A DNA stretch of 64,000 bases, taken from Chelativorans sp. J32 (GTDB lineage: Bacteria; Pseudomonadota; Alphaproteobacteria; Rhizobiales; Rhizobiaceae). A model generated the notes under the pieces. The model was given only the letters and a program-made list of their open reading frames with translations. It was not told where the DNA came from and made no database searches. The translations under genes were made by a program, and so were the position numbers. This document shows, piece after piece, positions 1 to 7,295 of this stretch (position 1 is its first letter; the number at the start of each line of letters is the position of its first letter). Location of the stretch: assembly GCF_000518985.1 (NCBI RefSeq), contig NZ_JAEQ01000004.1:62001-126000 (forward strand). Reading direction: 5' to 3'.

Positions 1-357
1 TCTGCAGGATTGCCGCCGGCTTCGGGACTTTGGCCGAAGATCCTGCTGGTGCAAGCCTCCCTTGATGCAGGGCAGGGCTGGTTGGCCTTTGCCGTCCTAT
101 TATCGGGCTTCCTCACGACCGTGGCGCTCGGTCGGGTCTTCATCCTCACCATCTGGCGGCAGCATGAGGGTGAGGCGCTTGTCGAGAAAACCTCGCCGAT
201 GTTCGGCTATGTCACATTGGGTGTCCTCGCCGTCGCTGTGATATTCATGGGGCTTTATCCGCAGCCGGTCATCGATATCGCCGAGAATGCGGCCCGTGGT
301 CTCCTCGATGGTTCTCTTTATATCGACGCCGTGTTTCCGGGGGGACAGCGGCCATGA
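1..357 (+). CDS. mrpD: Mrp/Pha-type Na+(K+)/H+ antiporter subunit D, C-terminal part
   Basis: The frame is open from the first base of the window, so only the last ~118 residues of a longer protein are present. The visible part has the LPP-SG-W-K pattern followed by hydrophobic helices seen near the C-terminus of MrpD/PhaD (proton-translocating NuoL/M/N-like) subunits. It ends in a 4-base ATGA overlap with the next gene, and subunits E, F and G follow in the standard order. Together these genes encode a multisubunit inner-membrane monovalent cation/proton antiporter used for pH and salt homeostasis. Family assignment rests on both sequence and operon order; the 5' end lies outside the window. 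Confidence 0.9.
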   Translation, partial: SAGLPPASGLWPKILLVQASLDAGQGWLAFAVLLSGFLTTVALGRVFILTIWRQHEGEALVEKTSPMFGYVTLGVLAVAVIFMGLYPQPVIDIAENAARGLLDGSLYIDAVFPGGQRP

Positions 358-827
358 AGCTCTTTCTCATCAATGTCATCCTGGCATTCGCGTGGATGGC
401 GGTCAGCGGATCTTTCTCGCTCGCCAATATGATATTCGGTTTTCTGCTGGGTGGGTTTGCGCTCTATCTCATCCGGGAGCAGGTGGGCTCTCTCGGCTAT
501 TTCCGACGCACCGCCAAGCTTATCTCACTGGGATGGCTGTTTCTTTATGAACTCGTTCTTTCAGCCTGGAAGGTAGCAAAGCTGGTGCTATCACCGAAAA
601 TGGACCTGAAGCCCGGCATCTTTTCCTACCCGCTCACCGTAGAGCGCGATTTCGAGATCACGCTGTTGGCGAATCTCATTACGTTGACGCCGGGCACGCT
701 TTCCGTCGATGTTTCGGAAGATCGCAAAACGCTCTACGTTCACGCGTTGGATTGCTCCGACGTGGAGCAGTTGCGCCGGGACATCTCGCAGGGTTTCGAA
801 CACCGGATCAAGGAGGCATTCCGATGA
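354..827 (+). CDS. mrpE: Mrp/Pha antiporter subunit E
   Basis: A 157-residue membrane protein of the usual MrpE/PhaE size. It has two N-terminal hydrophobic segments (about residues 1-45), another around 60-75, and then a soluble C-terminal domain with the [12 protein letters not shown] stretch typical of the family. It overlaps mrpD by ATGA at its start and mrpF by ATGA at its end, so the four subunits are probably translationally coupled. MrpE is a small structural subunit of the inner-membrane antiporter complex. Confidence 0.93.
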   Translation: MKLFLINVILAFAWMAVSGSFSLANMIFGFLLGGFALYLIREQVGSLGYFRRTAKLISLGWLFLYELVLSAWKVAKLVLSPKMDLKPGIFSYPLTVERDFEITLLANLITLTPGTLSVDVSEDRKTLYVHALDCSDVEQLRRDISQGFEHRIKEAFR

Positions 828-1159
828 TAACGGGTGAGGCCTATCTGGCTTTCGCGGAACTTGCCGCTCTTGCCATCCTAAGCTTGTCCTTCCTCTTGAC
901 GGTCGTTCGCGTTCTACGCGGGCCTGCTCTACCGGATCGTGTTGTGGCGCTGGATATGCTGGTCGCGATCGCGATCGGCTTCATCGCGGTGATCGGGATC
1001 AAGACCGGTTATACGCTCTATCTGGATATCGCCATTGCGCTGGGCCTTGTGGGCTTTCTCGCAACGGTCGCCTTCGCGCGTTTCGTCATGAGCCGCCGGT
1101 ATGAAGAAGAGTTTGTCTCGCGCGATCCGCTCGGCATTTATAGGGACAAGGCAGAATGA
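824..1159 (+). CDS. mrpF: Mrp/Pha antiporter subunit F
   Basis: A 111-residue protein with three predicted membrane helices. The conserved [12 protein letters not shown] motif lies between the first two, as in MrpF/PhaF. The chosen start at 824 makes an ATGA overlap with mrpE; the frame is open further upstream, but that would bury the start in mrpE and exceed the family length. It ends in another ATGA overlap with mrpG. It is a small membrane subunit of the cation/proton antiporter. Confidence 0.93.
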   Translation: MITGEAYLAFAELAALAILSLSFLLTVVRVLRGPALPDRVVALDMLVAIAIGFIAVIGIKTGYTLYLDIAIALGLVGFLATVAFARFVMSRRYEEEFVSRDPLGIYRDKAE

Positions 1160-1509
1160 TCGGTCTTATCCAAAATCTACTGGTCGGAACGCTCATACTG
1201 ATCGGCGCTTTCTTTGCGCTTGCTGCCTCGATCGGAATTTTGCGCCTCCCTGACCTTTATACGCGAATGCATGCGGCTTCCAAGGCGGGAACCCTGGGAT
1301 CGGGCGTTATGCTTATCGCGCTTGCGCTTTATGCCGATGATCACGCAACTGTGACCCGCGCCCTTGCAGGCGTGGTCTTCTTTCTTTTGACTGCTCCTAT
1401 TTCGGCACATCTACTGGCCAAGGCCGCTTATGCGGCCGGATATCGCCTCTGGTCTGGCTCGGTCCATGATGATATGAGCGCAACCAAGGTTTCCAAAGGA
1501 TCCAAATAG
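1156..1509 (+). CDS. mrpG: Mrp/Pha antiporter subunit G
   Basis: A 117-residue MrpG/PhaG protein with three hydrophobic helices and the family hallmark LPD-Y-RMHAA-KA-TLG near residues 30-50. It is the last gene of the operon. About 350 bases of AT-rich non-coding DNA follow, and I see no clear U-tailed hairpin directly after the stop. It is the membrane subunit that completes the Mrp complex. Confidence 0.94.
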   Translation: MIGLIQNLLVGTLILIGAFFALAASIGILRLPDLYTRMHAASKAGTLGSGVMLIALALYADDHATVTRALAGVVFFLLTAPISAHLLAKAAYAAGYRLWSGSVHDDMSATKVSKGSK

Positions 1510-1627
1510 ACTGGAAATTCTCCTCATCAGTTTTTTGTCAAATGAATCCATTTTCCACACTTATGGCGTAATCCACAGCTACTGGAATCTCTGCCCGAAC
1601 CAGCATTTTACAGTCCAGATTGAAGTT

Positions 1628-1641
1628 GGGGAATTTTCCCC
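1628..1641. promoter_or_regulatory. GGGGAA-TT-TTCCCC inverted repeat, candidate operator
   Basis: Six-base arms are separated by two T residues within the AT-rich leader of the mucR-like gene, about 215 bases before its start. The symmetry suits a dimeric DNA-binding protein. The ligand is unknown, and chance occurrence cannot be excluded. Confidence 0.3.
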
Positions 1642-1764
1642 ATTGAAATCATTATTATTGCGCCTTATTTGCCACTGAAGCGATTTGTGTGGCAGCGTAT
1701 CGGCTTGATTGAGAGATAAGTATTAAGGCTATAAAACTAACCTTTGTCTGAAAAAGTTTGTGAG

Positions 1765-1794
1765 TTGACGTTCTTTTATAAGTGGTCGATATGC
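1765..1794 (+). promoter_or_regulatory. Candidate sigma-70-type promoter for the mucR-like gene
   Basis: TTGACG at 1765-1770 matches five of six bases of the -35 consensus. It is followed after 17-18 bases by a weak -10 candidate (GATATG or ATATGC). It lies 62 bases before the probable start codon in an AT-rich context. The -35 is good; the -10 is poor. Confidence 0.35.
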
Positions 1795-1855
1795 CGATCC
1801 GCAAAACTACCAATGAGAATTAGATTTGAGAGACTAATCGTTCGAGGGAGGGTGA

Positions 1856-2326
1856 ATGTATAGGAATGGGGGTGGGGCACCGTTTATGCTGGGGAAAGAT
1901 ATGGAAATGGATGAGCAAAACACAAAGAATGATGACGTGCTTATGGAGCTCACGGCGGATGTCGTCGCGGCCTATGTAAGCAACAATCCAGTGCCGGTTT
2001 CGGAGCTGTCCAACCTCATCGCGGACGTGCATGCGGCCCTGGGAAGGGTCACGCGGACCACGGAGCAGGTGATAACAGAAAAGCAAAAGCCTGCGGTGAA
2101 CCCCAAGCGCTCGGTTCACGACGACTATATTATCTGCCTCGAAGACGGCAAGAAGTTCAAGTCGCTCAAGCGGCACCTCATGACGCATTACGGCCTGACG
2201 CCGGAGCAATATCGTGAGAAATGGGGTCTTGACCCGAGCTATCCGATGGTTGCCCCGAACTACGCCGTCGCCAGGTCCCAACTCGCGAAGAAGATGGGCT
2301 TGGGGCGCAAGCGCAAGACCAAGTAA
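1856..2326 (+). CDS. mucR: Ros/MucR-family zinc-finger transcriptional regulator
   Basis: A 156-residue protein of the Ros/MucR family: an N-terminal oligomerisation region ([21 protein letters not shown]) and a C-terminal DNA-binding domain with one prokaryotic zinc finger. In other rhizobia these proteins silence or activate genes for exopolysaccharide, motility and cell-cycle functions by binding AT-rich DNA. The finger reads C-L-E-D-G...H-x-M-T-H, so the second Cys of the classical Cys2His2 site is Asp, a variant known in mesorhizobial homologues. The ATG at 1856 has a strong GGGAGGG upstream. An internal ATG at 1901 would give the more usual ~141-residue length, so the true start is uncertain. 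The gene stands alone. Confidence 0.9.
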   Translation: MYRNGGGAPFMLGKDMEMDEQNTKNDDVLMELTADVVAAYVSNNPVPVSELSNLIADVHAALGRVTRTTEQVITEKQKPAVNPKRSVHDDYIICLEDGKKFKSLKRHLMTHYGLTPEQYREKWGLDPSYPMVAPNYAVARSQLAKKMGLGRKRKTK

Positions 2327-2346
2327 AGCATCCTCTTAGGGACGAT

Positions 2347-2446
2347 ACAGCGCCGTGCGTCCATTCGGACGCGCAAAGGACGCTGTAAGTTATTGAATTG
2401 ACGCATCGTGCTTTCCGAAAACCGATTCCGGTTTTCGGGCCGATGC
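2347..2446. repeat. Rhizobial interspersed intergenic element with two hairpins
   Basis: Two perfect dyads lie in tandem. The first pairs ACAGCG (2347-2352) with CGCTGT (2381-2386) around an inner GCGTCC/GGACGC hairpin (2357-2372). The second pairs CCGAAAACCG (2415-2424) with CGGTTTTCGG (2429-2438), enclosed by GCATCG/CGATGC (2403-2408, 2441-2446). I recognise this layout from memory as a short repeat found many times between genes in Rhizobium and Mesorhizobium genomes. Its function is not established. Only one copy is seen in this window. Confidence 0.7.
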
Positions 2447-2450
2447 TGTA

Positions 2451-2476
2451 GAAATGGCGCCGTCAGGCGCCGTTTC
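2451..2476. terminator. Hairpin between convergent mucR and the 2463-2831 gene
   Basis: The stem GAAATGGCGCC (2451-2461) pairs with GGCGCCGTTTC (2466-2476) around a GTCA loop. It covers the stop codon of the minus-strand gene and follows mucR and the repeat element. There is only a short T-rich tail on the plus strand, so it is a probable bidirectional terminator of moderate strength. Confidence 0.5.
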
Positions 2477-2831
2477 TATTTGCAGGCTGTTCCATATGCC
2501 CAGCCAACCGTGATCGCCTCCGAGGCGACCGTGATGGCGCCGGATCCCCATCTTCTTTCCCGAGCGGTTTCAGCGAGTCGTAGGCCTGCTTCAGCGCGAT
2601 ATGTCGGTTGAGATCGTAGCTCCAATGGTGTCTTATCCCCTTTAGGCGTTCCCGTTCGATCAGCCTGCCAAGGCGGATCAGCAGAGCCGTTCGTTCTTCT
2701 CCCCTCGTGCTTAGGGCGGCGGAGAGATCGATCCCCGAGATGAGAAAGAAGGCCGCGTTTTGCCGTGCCGCTGAAATTCGCTCTGCCTTGGCATGTTTGA
2801 AGGCCTTTGCCTCGCGTTCCAAGATGCCCAT
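2463..2831 (-). CDS. Conserved hypothetical rhizobial protein, basic and helical
   Basis: 122 residues, mostly predicted helical and rich in Arg/Lys/Ala, with a conserved-looking core (RLIERERLKG...HWSYDLNRHIALK). I recognise similar sequences in other rhizobial genomes but know no function. There is no signal peptide or membrane segment. An AGGAG Shine-Dalgarno sequence lies just upstream of the ATG at 2831. The C-terminal ~30 residues are low complexity (Arg/Ser/Pro) and may be poorly conserved. Its stop falls inside a hairpin shared with mucR. A longer ORF in another frame of the same strand (2476-2937) is judged to be a shadow. Confidence 0.7.
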   Translation of the reverse strand: MGILEREAKAFKHAKAERISAARQNAAFFLISGIDLSAALSTRGEERTALLIRLGRLIERERLKGIRHHWSYDLNRHIALKQAYDSLKPLGKEDGDPAPSRSPRRRSRLAGHMEQPANRNGA

Positions 2832-3039
2832 ACCGGTCTCCTAATTGCGGAGCCAGAGTTTGGAGCGGGGAGCAGGGGGTGGGGATAGAATCCTGCTGAA
2901 GATCGTAACCGAAAGTGGGAATCTTGTTGCGGATCAAAGATATAACCTTAACGGCAGGTTTTAATTGTTCTCTTTTTGTTCACATCTCACACAGGGCGGG
3001 CTATAAGGAAAATATTCCTCGAGGAGAAGGGTATTTTCT

Positions 3040-3462
3040 GTGCAATCCATCGCCACAAGCCAGTTGCAGGATGAGGACAGGGGCGCGGAAGGCGTGGCTC
3101 AGCCGGACGCACTGGGGCGAAAGCTCAGCCCCGTTTGTGATGAGAGGGTGAACGATATCTGTGAATGTGTGATGGATATAGTCGCAGCGCTTTTCAACGT
3201 CAGCGGAAAGGATTTGCGCAGCCCGGGGCGGAGCTCGACCGAGGTGGCGCGCGTGCGGCAGATCGGCATGTATGTGGCCCATGTTGTTCTTGGCTTGAAC
3301 ATGAAAGAAATCGGCCGGGGATTCGGTCGCGACCGCACGACGGTACAACACGCCTGCCATCTGATTGAGGATCTGCGCGACGATGCGGAATTCGACCGCA
3401 TCGTACATATCACCGAGCGGGTGACTGCTGCTGCGTTCAGGCATACGGAGGTGATTGGGTGA
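3040..3462 (+). CDS. gafY: DnaA domain IV-like helix-turn-helix protein (probable GafY-type GTA activator)
   Basis: 140 residues. The C-terminal half (about 75-120) matches the DNA-binding domain IV of DnaA: RQIGMYVAHVVLGLNMKEIG followed by FGRDRTTVQHAC, with the signature DRTTV-HA. There is no AAA+ ATPase domain, so it is not an initiator. Such stand-alone domains occur in the GTA activator GafA of Rhodobacter, which is reported as two adjacent ORFs (GafY and GafZ) in other alphaproteobacteria. The neighbouring DUF6456 gene, coupled by a GTGA overlap, fits the second half. The start is GTG with GAGGAGAAGGG upstream. The domain is secure. The GTA role is inferred from domain content, pairing and a GTA cluster about 9 kb downstream. 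Confidence 0.72.
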   Translation: MQSIATSQLQDEDRGAEGVAQPDALGRKLSPVCDERVNDICECVMDIVAALFNVSGKDLRSPGRSSTEVARVRQIGMYVAHVVLGLNMKEIGRGFGRDRTTVQHACHLIEDLRDDAEFDRIVHITERVTAAAFRHTEVIG

Positions 3463-4277
3463 AGCGGCCAATGACCGGAATGACGCAAGCCGAACGGGAG
3501 AAGCTGCGGATATTGCGCTTCCTTGCTGGCGGGGAAGCGAACCTGCGGCCCGCCGCCAAGGAAGGCAGAGCACTGCTCGACGGGGGCGAGCGTGGAGTGA
3601 TAGCGGCCAACCTGGACGTTCTGTCTGCCTTCGTCAGCGAGGGACTTGCAATCAGAAGGAATGGACGCCTTGCTCTTTCCGCTGAGGGGCGGGCGGCCCT
3701 GAGGCGCGAGGCCCATCCCTCGGCCGCTTTTTCCGCGCAGCATATGGAGCTTTCCTCCAGCATCATCCTCACCGGAGAGGGCGAGGAGCTGGTCTCCAGG
3801 AATCTGGCCGAATCGCCCATCGGCCAACTCGCGCGACGCCGGACACGGACCGGCGAGGCATATCTGAGTTGGAGTGAATTCCGGGCCGGCGAAAGGCTGC
3901 GGGCCGATTACACCCGGGGGCAGATCATGCCGAAGATCAGTGCCAATTGGAGTGAGGCGGTGGCGAGCGGCCGGCGCGGCAGTAAGGAGAACGGAATCGC
4001 GGAACTGACGGATGCGGCGATGGCTGCCCGGCAACGGGTGGAAAATGCCCTTTCAGCCGTCGGCCCTGAACTTGCCGGCGTCCTTGTGGATGTCTGCTGC
4101 TTTCTAAAAGGTCTCGAGCAGGTGGAAATGGAGCGCGGTTGGCCGGTGCGCTCGGCCAAAGTGGTGCTCAAGACCGCGCTCGCCGCGTTAAGCCGACATT
4201 ATGAGCCGCAATCTCCTCGGCGCCGCGCTAAAATTCTCCATTGGGGAGCCGAGGGATATCGGCCGACCATGCGATAA
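3459..4277 (+). CDS. gafZ: DUF6456-domain protein (probable GafZ-type partner)
   Basis: 272 residues, soluble and helical. The C-terminal half (about 125-260) carries the DUF6456 pattern: AGERLRADYTRGQIMP, then ISANWSEAV, a helix pair, and KVVLKTALAALSRHY near the end. The GTG start overlaps the stop of the DnaA-like gene (GTGA), so the two proteins are probably made in a fixed ratio; an ATG at 3471 is an alternative. In Rhodobacter the corresponding regions belong to GafA, which activates GTA transcription and contacts RNA polymerase. In Caulobacter the split partner has been linked to antitermination across the GTA cluster. That role here is inference. The alternative is a general regulator of unknown targets. 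Confidence 0.68.
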   Translation: MKRPMTGMTQAEREKLRILRFLAGGEANLRPAAKEGRALLDGGERGVIAANLDVLSAFVSEGLAIRRNGRLALSAEGRAALRREAHPSAAFSAQHMELSSSIILTGEGEELVSRNLAESPIGQLARRRTRTGEAYLSWSEFRAGERLRADYTRGQIMPKISANWSEAVASGRRGSKENGIAELTDAAMAARQRVENALSAVGPELAGVLVDVCCFLKGLEQVEMERGWPVRSAKVVLKTALAALSRHYEPQSPRRRAKILHWGAEGYRPTMR

Positions 4278-4292
4278 TCGGAGGGTAGCCGA

Positions 4293-4718
4293 TCAGGCTG
4301 CGCTCATGGCTCCCGCCGCCTCATCCTTCATGCGGCGAACCATCGCGCGCAGACCGTTGGCGCGTTGCGGCGTGAGGTGCTCGTCAAGGCCCAGCTCGCG
4401 CATCGTGTCTTCGGCTTCAATCGCTACGATCTCGCTTGCGCGGCGGCCGCTGAAGAGCGCAAGCATGATCGCGACCAGCCCGCGCACGATATGCGCATCC
4501 GAATCGCCTTTGAAGGTGATGGCCGGATCAGAACCGTCGCCGATCTGCGTGAGCAGCCACACCTGGCTTACGCAGCCGCGTACCCTGTGCCGCTCGTCCC
4601 GTGCCCATTCCGGATACTCAGGAAGATCGTTGCCGAGCTCGATGATATAGCGATACCGCTCCTCCCAGTCGTCCAGGAAGGCGAAGTCATCACGAATGGT
4701 CTCGATGCTGGTCACCAT
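4293..4718 (-). CDS. sufE: SufE, cysteine desulfuration protein
   Basis: 141 residues with the complete SufE fold pattern: DDWEERYRYIIELG near residue 15, then RGCVSQVW around residues 47-54 containing the sulfur-accepting Cys, and a C-terminal MRRMKDEA helix. SufE takes persulfide sulfur from the desulfurase SufS and passes it to the SufBCD scaffold for Fe-S cluster assembly in the cytoplasm. The frame is open far upstream, but family length places the start at 4718 (or nine bases earlier at 4727). It is convergent with the DUF6456 gene and lies downstream of the DUF5330 gene. Confidence 0.92.
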   Translation of the reverse strand: MVTSIETIRDDFAFLDDWEERYRYIIELGNDLPEYPEWARDERHRVRGCVSQVWLLTQIGDGSDPAITFKGDSDAHIVRGLVAIMLALFSGRRASEIVAIEAEDTMRELGLDEHLTPQRANGLRAMVRRMKDEAAGAMSAA

Positions 4719-4771
4719 GCCCCGCATATAGTGGCTCGGCGGCCCTGCGTCACCAGGAAAGTCCCGAAAAC

Positions 4772-5095
4772 CTATTCGGCGGGTTTGCGATCTTTTTCGG
4801 CAAGCGGCGCCCGAGGAGTGGGGTGGGGAATTTCCTGTTGGAGGGTCGGGTTCCCGCCCGAGGATTGTAGAAGTGCCGCGTTCTCTATGATCGCGGCGAT
4901 TGCCGCTTGTGCATTCGCGCAAAGCTCCGGCTGCGTTTGGCAGAGTGATTGGAGGTCGCCCAACGCGTCGCGCGCGGTGAACAGGCTTTGAAGCGGACCT
5001 GCCTGTTCTTCGATGCCGGTTTCCTTGCTCAGGTCGAGTGGCAACATCAGGAAAAGAAGTGAAAGCCCCGCGACGGAACGAACAAGCAGTCCCAT
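4772..5095 (-). CDS. DUF5330-type exported protein
   Basis: 107 residues with an N-terminal hydrophobic signal or anchor segment (GLLVRSVAGLSLLFLMLP). A mature part follows with SLCQTQPELCANAQAAIAAI, a pattern I associate with the DUF5330 family of rhizobia, where two Cys may form a disulfide in the periplasm. GAGGACATGAGAA precedes the start. It lies upstream of sufE on the same strand with a 53-base gap and diverges from the histidine kinase gene. Function is unknown. Confidence 0.75.
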   Translation of the reverse strand: MGLLVRSVAGLSLLFLMLPLDLSKETGIEEQAGPLQSLFTARDALGDLQSLCQTQPELCANAQAAIAAIIENAALLQSSGGNPTLQQEIPHPTPRAPLAEKDRKPAE

Positions 5096-5441
5096 TTCTC
5101 ATGTCCTCGCGATCGGGATCATCCGATCCCAAGAAGGAGCCTACAGAATTTGGCTAAAGCTGGGGGCAAATACGTAAAGAAAGCTGAAATGAAGGCATTT
5201 GGAGCGGATTTTATGCAGAGTGTTCGCATCGCATAGATCCGACGCTAACCAGCTAATACATTGATAATGAAACGCAATGAGGATTTCTTTAGGCCTCGGG
5301 GCGCCGAGCTTGGTCAAAGACAAGGCTCTTCACCCAGCGACCCTTTGTTAACCATGGCCAAATTCGAAAGCGCCTAAACCCCACCTTCCACGTCTAAGTC
5401 GGCTCTTGGGAGGCGCCGTTTATCCTTTCCTTAAATCGTGG
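5096..5441. other. Divergent intergenic region before the histidine kinase
   Basis: About 346 bases between the DUF5330 gene (minus) and the kinase (plus). It holds a GTTAACCAT sequence at 5347-5355 and otherwise no recognisable RNA or gene. A 60-codon ORF on the minus strand (5141-5323) has no family features and an implausible composition. Promoters for both flanking genes are expected here. Confidence 0.5.
5347..5355 (+). promoter_or_regulatory. GTTAACCAT, CtrA-like half-site
   Basis: This 9-mer equals the TTAACCAT half of the alphaproteobacterial CtrA box but lacks a second TTAA at the right spacing. It lies 95 bases before the ATG of the histidine kinase. The identical 9-mer occurs at 9560-9568. 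Confidence 0.25.
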
Positions 5442-7295
5442 ATGAGAGGGTCAACCTGTAAGACCGAGCCCCGAAAAGCGACAAGAATAGAGCGCGTCGA
5501 GTTGAACACGAGAGTGTCCCTCCCTGCAGATTGGCCTGTTGCGCTGAAGGCAGCCTGCGAGCGACTGTTGCATCCCTCCGCTGCGACCGGAGCGGAGCGA
5601 GCAAGGCAGTTGCGCTTACTCGGAGTGCTGCTTGTTGCGCCGTTCTTCGCGGCCGTGGCGACCATGCAGATCGTCGCCGCGCGGATGGATGTGATCGCCG
5701 CCATTTCCGCCGCCGCTCTGGTGTTTGGATTGGGCCTTCTGCCGTCGCTGGCTCTTATTGCTACGGCGAAGCCTCGAATGGTCGACGCTGCAGCGCTCGC
5801 CTTCGGAGCAGCAGTGCTGGGAACGCTGCTCGCAAGCAGCGGCGGGATCACGTCTCCCCTCGTGATGATGAGCGTCGCCCTTGTTTTCGAGGCAGGCTGG
5901 GTCGGGAGAACACGGAAAGCAGCGGCCTGGGGCCTGGTTGCTTCCGTCTTCGCGGTCGTAGCCGGCGGCATTCTGCCTGCCTGGATCGGGGCGGGGGAGA
6001 ACATTTCATCGGCATGGCAGTGGGTCCTGCCTCTGTTCTATGCGACGACTCTCGTGGCTCGTTGGCCGCTGGTGCCTGCAGTCGAGGCGGTGAGTTCGGA
6101 TGAGGCTTCCACCTTCCCGCTCGAGGAGATGATCGGAGCAGCGAGCCTGCGGCTGCAAAAATCCGGTGAAGTGGTCCATGCTTCGCCAAAAGCGGAAGAG
6201 CTTTTGGGTGTTGTCCCGGAAATGCTGCTGGGAAGCGGACTCTTCGACCGCATCCACGTGACCGATCGTATCGCCTGGCTCTCGGCCCTCAGCGCGCTCC
6301 GCGCGGATGCAGCCCCCCAGACGGTTCGGCTGCGGTTGCGCGTGCGGGCTGAGGAGGGGCTCCCTGTCCACGCGGCATATCGCAACTTCATATGCGATAT
6401 GGTCATGGACCGGCGAGCAGGGGGCATCGCGGCCCTATTGCGAGAAGATCCGGGCACGGCTGCCCTGGAAGAGGCGCTTGCCGAAACGCGGCGCATAACC
6501 GAGGTGACCTCCCGCTCCAAGGACGAGATGCTGGCGGCCGTAAGCCACGAACTCCGCACGCCTCTGAACGCCGTCGTGGGCTTCGCCGACATGCTTTCGA
6601 ACGAAATGTTCGGCAGGTTCGCGAATGAGAAGCAGCGCGAGTATGTCGAGCTCATCCGCGAGGCCGGCAATCACCTGCTTTCGGTCGTGAACACGATCCT
6701 CGACGTTTCCAAGGTGCAATCCGGCACCTATGGAGTCGAAGCCGAATCGTTTCGCTTCGAAGATGCCGTCCGCCTTTCCGTAGCCATGACGGCTCATCAG
6801 GCGCAGGCGAAGTCGGTCAATCTCAGGACGGAAATCGCCGACGATATCGGCACCGTGCATTGCGACCGTAGAGCCATCCAGCAGGTTCTCATCAATCTCC
6901 TGTCCAATGCGGTGAAGTTCACGCCGGCAGGCGAGGTTGCGCTCACCGCGTCTCGACGTGGCGATCGTCTGGAATTCACGGTCAGCGATACCGGCATCGG
7001 AATTTCGGCGGAGGACCTGGAGCTTCTCGGCACTCCATTCATGCAGGTGCGCAACGACTATACACGCACCTGCCAAGGCACCGGGCTGGGGCTCGCTTTG
7101 GTGAAGGGATTGGTCCGGCTACAAGGTGGCGGCCTAAGCATCGAAAGCGCGCCCGGCATGGGCACGCGGGTCCATGTCTCTCTGCCGGCGGGACCGGCTG
7201 TAACCGATCAGAAAACGGAGGATTCCGGCTTCGACGAGAGCGGAGCGAATTGGAATGGCGAGTGGTACCATGACACGTTACGCAAAACGGCCTAG
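5442..7295 (+). CDS. Membrane-bound hybrid-free sensor histidine kinase with PAS-like domain
   Basis: About 617 residues from the ATG at 5442. The first half has roughly six hydrophobic helices (about 60-210). A PAS-like segment (225-340) follows, then a HisKA domain with HELRTPLN (phospho-acceptor His near residue 369) and an HATPase_c domain with N, G1 (DTGIG) and G2 (GTGLGLALVKG) boxes. The HisKA subtype with FADM and NTILDVSKV resembles PdhS/PleC/DivJ-type kinases, so a cell-cycle role is possible but unproven. The start is uncertain: neither this ATG nor the upstream TTG at 5406 has a good ribosome-binding site, and GTG at 5514 is also possible. It overlaps the next gene by 41 bases. Confidence 0.85.
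   Translation: MRGSTCKTEPRKATRIERVELNTRVSLPADWPVALKAACERLLHPSAATGAERARQLRLLGVLLVAPFFAAVATMQIVAARMDVIAAISAAALVFGLGLLPSLALIATAKPRMVDAAALAFGAAVLGTLLASSGGITSPLVMMSVALVFEAGWVGRTRKAAAWGLVASVFAVVAGGILPAWIGAGENISSAWQWVLPLFYATTLVARWPLVPAVEAVSSDEASTFPLEEMIGAASLRLQKSGEVVHASPKAEELLGVVPEMLLGSGLFDRIHVTDRIAWLSALSALRADAAPQTVRLRLRVRAEEGLPVHAAYRNFICDMVMDRRAGGIAALLREDPGTAALEEALAETRRITEVTSRSKDEMLAAVSHELRTPLNAVVGFADMLSNEMFGRFANEKQREYVELIREAGNHLLSVVNTILDVSKVQSGTYGVEAESFRFEDAVRLSVAMTAHQAQAKSVNLRTEIADDIGTVHCDRRAIQQVLINLLSNAVKFTPAGEVALTASRRGDRLEFTVSDTGIGISAEDLELLGTPFMQVRNDYTRTCQGTGLGLALVKGLVRLQGGGLSIESAPGMGTRVHVSLPAGPAVTDQKTEDSGFDESGANWNGEWYHDTLRKTA

Larger units (their letters stand above)
1510..1855. other. AT-rich non-coding region upstream of the Ros/MucR gene
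   Basis: This stretch of 346 bases between mrpG and the mucR-like gene contains no convincing ORF. It is visibly richer in A and T than its surroundings, with several T-A steps, which is the type of DNA that Ros/MucR proteins bind, so autoregulation is plausible. It contains a 14-base palindrome-like element (1628-1641), an inverted repeat TGCCAC...GTGGCA near 1669-1692, and a possible promoter (1765-1794). Confidence 0.5.

Noticed and set aside
2476-2937. 153-codon minus-strand ORF overlapping the 122-residue hypothetical gene
   Set aside because: The alternative frame has no conserved-looking core and no ribosome-binding site comparable to the AGGAG before 2831.
3099-4034. 311-codon minus-strand ORF opposite the DnaA-like and DUF6456 genes
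   Set aside because: No recognisable domain. Ser/Arg/Pro-rich and antisense to two genes with clear families and coupling.
5141-5323. 60-codon minus-strand ORF upstream of the kinase
   Set aside because: No ribosome-binding site, no family resemblance and unusual composition; lies in the divergent promoter region.
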